From: Collybia mongolica
Taxonomy: Eukaryota > Basidiomycota > Agaricomycetes > Agaricales > Clitocybaceae
Direction of reading: 5' to 3'
NCBI GenBank assembly: GCA_013420905.1
Contig: JAAXNY010000006.1
Span: forward strand, 248,001 to 312,000
DNA: 64,000 bases
A model generated the notes under the pieces. That model did no database searches, was not told the origin of the DNA, and was given only the letters and a program-made list of their open reading frames with translations. This document shows, piece by piece, positions 60,106 to 64,000 of the stretch. A program made the position numbers and the translations under genes. Position 1 is the first letter of the stretch. Every line of letters begins with the position of its first letter.

Positions 60106-61166
60106 TTACGGGAACCAAAAAAAACGCACATCCAGGTACTCCTGTGCCTTTTCCTTGTGTTCATCGTCCTGTATGTCGTCGACCATCTCCTGTAACGCTT
60201 CGTATGCCAGCCTATCCAAAATCCCGGCAACGACTTTGCCCTTTGGGCTAAATGCCTTGTTATGATAAGTCTCAAGGAACACTGCACACCAAAGTGCAGG
60301 TTTTTTGATGACGACCGTGCCCCCATTCACAGCAAGGTCAATGATATAGGATTTCTGGTGATTATGAACCAGGACAACTCAGCAAACAATGCAACCAACC
60401 GAAGGACGCTCGTCAACTCACAAAGCCATGGATATATCTGTCGAAGTAGTTAACAGCGTCTGCTTCGTTCGCAGCGGTACGGAGCCCCCTGAGGTACTTC
60501 TCGTTCGTCCCAATTATGTTAAACTTGTCGTGAGCGCGTATATAATTCATATCCTCGCAGAAAAAGGCTCGTTCGAGTGCCCTGACAAAAATCTGAAGAT
60601 CTAGTATGTGATCTATAGGAGTGGAAGCAAATGAGGCCGAGACGGGGGGAAAAACCAACAAGGACAAGTCACCACAATCAGAGTCGCCGAAATAGTTATC
60701 ATCAAACTGGAATCGGTATCAGCTTATGGACAGGCGTGCACTTTGGGCCAAAAAAAGCGCACGGGGACCTCGTAGACATCACACATGACCGCATTTCCAT
60801 CCGAGTCGTTTTTGCATACATATGCATCTTTGCCATTGATAGCGCATTTATCTCTGTATCCGGTCGCTCTCATTTTGACACCGCAAAGGAGGATCCCATC
60901 GAGGTTTGACGATGGCCCTTGCGCACTGTCAGAGGCATAGTTCGGAATTTCCTGAGATGGCAGGCAGGAATTGAGAGTTGGGATCATGGTGATAGTTTCG
61001 TAAACGAACCTGTTCAATGTGGAAGGCCTGTCCAAAGGAAAAAGTAAGTATATATATTAAGAGAGAGCAAGGTTGGCCACACAGATTGCTCCACAGCTTG
61101 AGATGGCGGGACATAGGTTGCGGTTACTGCCATCACGCAGAGGCACGCCAGGAAAAGCCGTTCCAT
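60106..61166 (-). CDS. Putative small secreted protein (Z1)
   Basis: Starts at 61166 with a signal peptide (MERLFLACLCVMAVTATYVP). Likely exons further on hold NSCLPSQEIPNYASDSAQG, GILLCGVKMRATGYRDKCAI, VCKNDSDGNAVMCDVYEVPV, then (intron about 60729-60610) HILDLQIFVRALERAFFCED, TAANEADAVNYFDRYIHGF, and after a further intron SYIIDLAVNGGTVVIKKPAL, WCAVFLETYHNKAFSPKGK, ending at 60106. The join after the first exon is not resolved in phase. A decayed homologue follows at 61730-62610, which supports a real gene family. I do not recognise the family. Secretion is inferred. Confidence 0.5.
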
Positions 61167-61729
61167 CACGGGATAGTGTTCTGTTGTTGGGGGAGTAAGA
61201 ATAAGGACGTTGTGTAGGGGGGTGACTTGTCAAGGAGGTTTCAACGGACACGCCTTATACATACCAGCTTTCCCGTAGACCTGAAAAAGGCCCAGGTACC
61301 AGTAGATCGGGAGTTGTTATAATCCGAGCATCGTGTACAGCGCCTGTCAGTCAAAGGCACAGGGGAGGCTGAAATATAATGTCAATCAGTTCGAACGGTT
61401 CACAGGACATGTTCATCCTTAGGAGTATTAGACGAAAAACGAGCGTGACATAATCATACTTACAAGCCTATCGCTTCTTAGAAGCAAGTAGATTTCATCA
61501 TGGTCAGGCTAATACTAATCTCAATAGTATGTGTTTTTGAAAAGAAATAAGCTTGTGGGACAAATAAACCTGAAATAATGATTCTTACCTCGAGAGCTAT
61601 GGTAATTTCTTGAATCATGCTTTTAGCACCTCTTCCCATTCCGTAGAGGCCGCGTTATATGTATGCCTTAGTCGCACGCAATCTTATCTCCCAACTTGTC
61701 CACTATACTTGACATTGTTCCCCAAAAAT
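61167..61729. other. Spacer between tandem Z copies
   Basis: Nothing is supported. Confidence 0.4.
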
Positions 61730-62610
61730 GACAATCCCATTGATATCAGAATTCCTCTTACAGTACTCCCTGGGAAGCGGAGTATGGCCAGGCCCAGGTT
61801 CCAGTTGTCGGTTCGGATCCCCATTCATGGAGAGATTAATTATCTTGGTTTTCTGAACATTGCAAGCCATGATTTAAATAATCTAGTTCAAAGTGATGAG
61901 TACTAGTCAACTCACCAGTTTATGAACTTCTCTGTCCAGGAAATCCTTTTCATTTGCGGCATGGTGGATGTCTGCAAGGTATAGATCATTTGTCAGACAT
62001 GTGCTCGATGTAAATAGAGTGCTTTCGAACAATTTCCATGTCTTTACAGAATCCGAAACTGTTGAGGCCCTTGACAAATAGCTGAAGGTCTAGCATTGAT
62101 CTGTGCTGTACAGGTCAAGTATCAAAGAGGTAGAGAGACCTAGGAACACGGAACCCGATAGCGGCAACTCACCAAATTCACGGGCACCCCAAATGTCTTC
62201 TTCGAGCTGTAAGGTCTTGTGCCCGTAATGAACAGGCATGAATCCTAAGTCGAAGGGCACAGGGCTTTTAGAGGCCCAGCAATTAGTCGGGCAGCCATTT
62301 GAATCTTCGTGCATACAAACACGCCTTTTCTAGGTATAGTATAGTATCGCCTCAGGTTGTACTCTCTCATGAGGACTTTACAAAGGGGTTTCGAAAAAGA
62401 TCCGATTTTACTCGGTTCTGTTAGAGGCATAGAGAACCATGGGCTTGTCTATGCAGTTGTAGTAGTCAGAAATGCAGCATGGTAACTTTATAACCAAACT
62501 TGTTGAGCCCGAAAACCTGTTCAGAAGAATCACGAAGACGATGGCGTAGACAACACAGATTGTTCCTCGGCTTGAGACGACGGGAGGCTGCGGCTACTGC
62601 CATGAAAAAG
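61730..62610 (-). pseudogene. Decayed tandem copy of the Z1 gene (Z2)
   Basis: Segments align with Z1: the signal-peptide exon (62550-62600 against 61080-61140, sharing ACACAGATTG and GCTACTGCCATG-like strings), GVFVC...HEDSNGC (about 62310), MLDLQLFVKGLNSFGFCKDM (about 62095), LADIHHAANEKDFLDREVHK (about 61970) and TKIINLSMNGD (about 61855). Frames change between these blocks, and a 2-bp deletion shifts the signal-peptide exon. A sequence like the splice donor GTGAGTTGAC of Z1 is kept at about 61912. Confidence 0.55.
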
Positions 62611-64000
62611 GTATGGGCCGAGAAGGGTATTTTTCTGACGAAATGGAGTGATCCGGTTTTTGCAAAGATTCTCCAGGTTACGAGGATAGCTCGCTGTCGA
62701 GGATGGGAGAACTCAACCTGTACGTTATTTACTTACTACCGTTCCTGTAAGACTCGAAGTAAGGCCCAAGTCCTGAGTAGGGTATTGGAGTTGCGCGTTT
62801 CGTATATGTTTTGTACAGCATTGCCTGTTAATGGGCCGGAGTCACCGTACAGGTTACATGCGATATAAGAACAGTAAGGGTAGATAATTAAGAGTTACCC
62901 CCGACTTGAGAACAGTTCAGCAAGGTCTAGTTGGGGGAGATGTATTTTTTTGGGCGCAGTATCTTGGCTTCGCTTGGTGCCGGAGGTGCATGTGGTTAAT
63001 AGCCGAGAAACGTATGCCACAAACCATGAAACCACAAACTTTATTACTAGTTGGTGGTCGATTTCACCAGCATGACTATCGTCCTCAGTGTGTAAGGGAT
63101 ACCTTTTACTCTCCTGTATATACAGTATCAATATGACAGGATTCTCATCCATCTCAACATCAACCTCTTAAAATGTGGCTCTCATCATGTACTAAATAGG
63201 AAACCTCGAGGCCTGCAGGGCGCCATTGCTCCACAAGCATCTGAAACGCATGAATCAAGGACTGTCGAACTTCAACACTAATCGGTATCCCTAGCAAGCC
63301 TTCGTAAACCCATGCGAATGTATGATATCACTCTCGTCTAAACTACCATTTCTAACATAGCTCTACCTATCACTAGTGAAGGGTCGCGTTTTCCGTGGAC
63401 TACGGGTCCCAGGTGTCACTATGCTTGAATGATCACCTTGCCTAACCAGGGATTTCCATCCGTTCAACAGATTGGCGCTCTGATGAAGCAAGTGTGACGC
63501 TTTCCATCAAACCCGCCACTCCGATCAAAATTTAGTGCAATGCAGGTTCAACAGCCTCAGTCCGCCTTGCAAGAACATTGTAAATCACTAAGACAGTGGC
63601 CACCTTCCTTGGATGTAATCTGTGACGTTACACCGCGATTTTCATCGGCATGCAACGATAATTAGAGTTGCTTTTTTAGTGGGTTCTTGACTCATGGGGA
63701 GCTTATTTGCAGTCACCCATGCAAGGAAAAAAAAACATTGCTGCGAGACGATGGCGGTCTCCTGACTCCACTTTTGCGGTGCAGTGCATTTAGTCAGCGT
63801 TTAATTATGTCAAAATGAAGCATGCTCTAATTCAGTCGATTTCGACAGGTACCAGAATCGACAAGTGTAAATCATTCATCGAAGTCACGATGTCCTTACC
63901 GTTCGAAAATCATGGTTTATGCACATCTGCGTAAAGTTGTGTGGCCGCTGAAATGACAGAAAGTTCTTCACGGCCTTGTGTGTAAAGGTCTTGGCGAAGT
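62611..64000. other. Right end of window, no gene recognised
   Basis: There are short frames only (for example 62895-63152, -). An A-run lies near 63730. Nothing is supported. Confidence 0.45.

Overview
The window is nuclear DNA of a filamentous basidiomycete, most likely an Agaricomycete. The evidence is many very short introns (about 45-70 nt) with GT-AG and a few GC-AG borders, DUF6534-type membrane protein genes, a basidiomycete-type PIF1 helicase relic, and a cytoplasmic dynein heavy chain that ends after the tail, which is the split-dynein arrangement known from Agaricomycetes.

Layout. (1) 0.2-10.3 kb is a transposon graveyard. An LRR-like pseudogene (-) and a PIF1-helicase/cysteine-peptidase pseudogene (+) lie beside a minus-strand Ty3/gypsy pol relic. 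That relic is cut twice: by a 3.8-kb terminal-inverted-repeat element (4280-8050), which itself holds a 5'-truncated LINE (4760-6896), and by a complete Tc1/mariner element (8520-10127). (2) 11.1-17.5 kb has two multi-exon genes. One codes for a Cys-rich single-pass membrane protein (11086-12987, with one in-frame TGA). The other is an intact 22-exon Argonaute gene (13574-17425, -). (3) 18-46 kb is an interleaved, almost wholly minus-strand array of four lineage-specific families in intact and decayed copies: X, polytopic with an N-terminal signal; Y, DUF6534 seven-TM-like; N, secreted, probably GPI-anchored, with a NucA/NucB nuclease-like domain; T, Cys-rich ectodomain plus one TM helix. One decayed X-Y unit carries a 1046-bp hAT relic with a perfect 8-bp target duplication. 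(4) 46.8-58.8 kb is a conserved block: an orphan gene, homoserine O-acetyltransferase (MET2), the dynein tail gene, the branched-chain alpha-keto acid dehydrogenase E2 gene and an SDR gene. (5) 58.8-64 kb is sparse, with a putative small secreted protein gene and a decayed tandem copy.

How the parts relate. The conserved genes work in ordinary metabolism and transport: methionine synthesis, branched-chain amino acid breakdown, dynein-based movement. The array looks like a birth-and-death cluster of surface or secreted proteins, flanked on one side by transposons and the RNA-silencing gene. No function for the cluster can be read from sequence alone. For most multi-exon genes the exon joins were checked by hand: spliced lengths are multiples of three for Argonaute (862 aa), dynein tail (1163 aa), MET2 (484 aa), E2 (520 aa), SDR (325 aa), X2 (372 aa) and the first T gene (469 aa).
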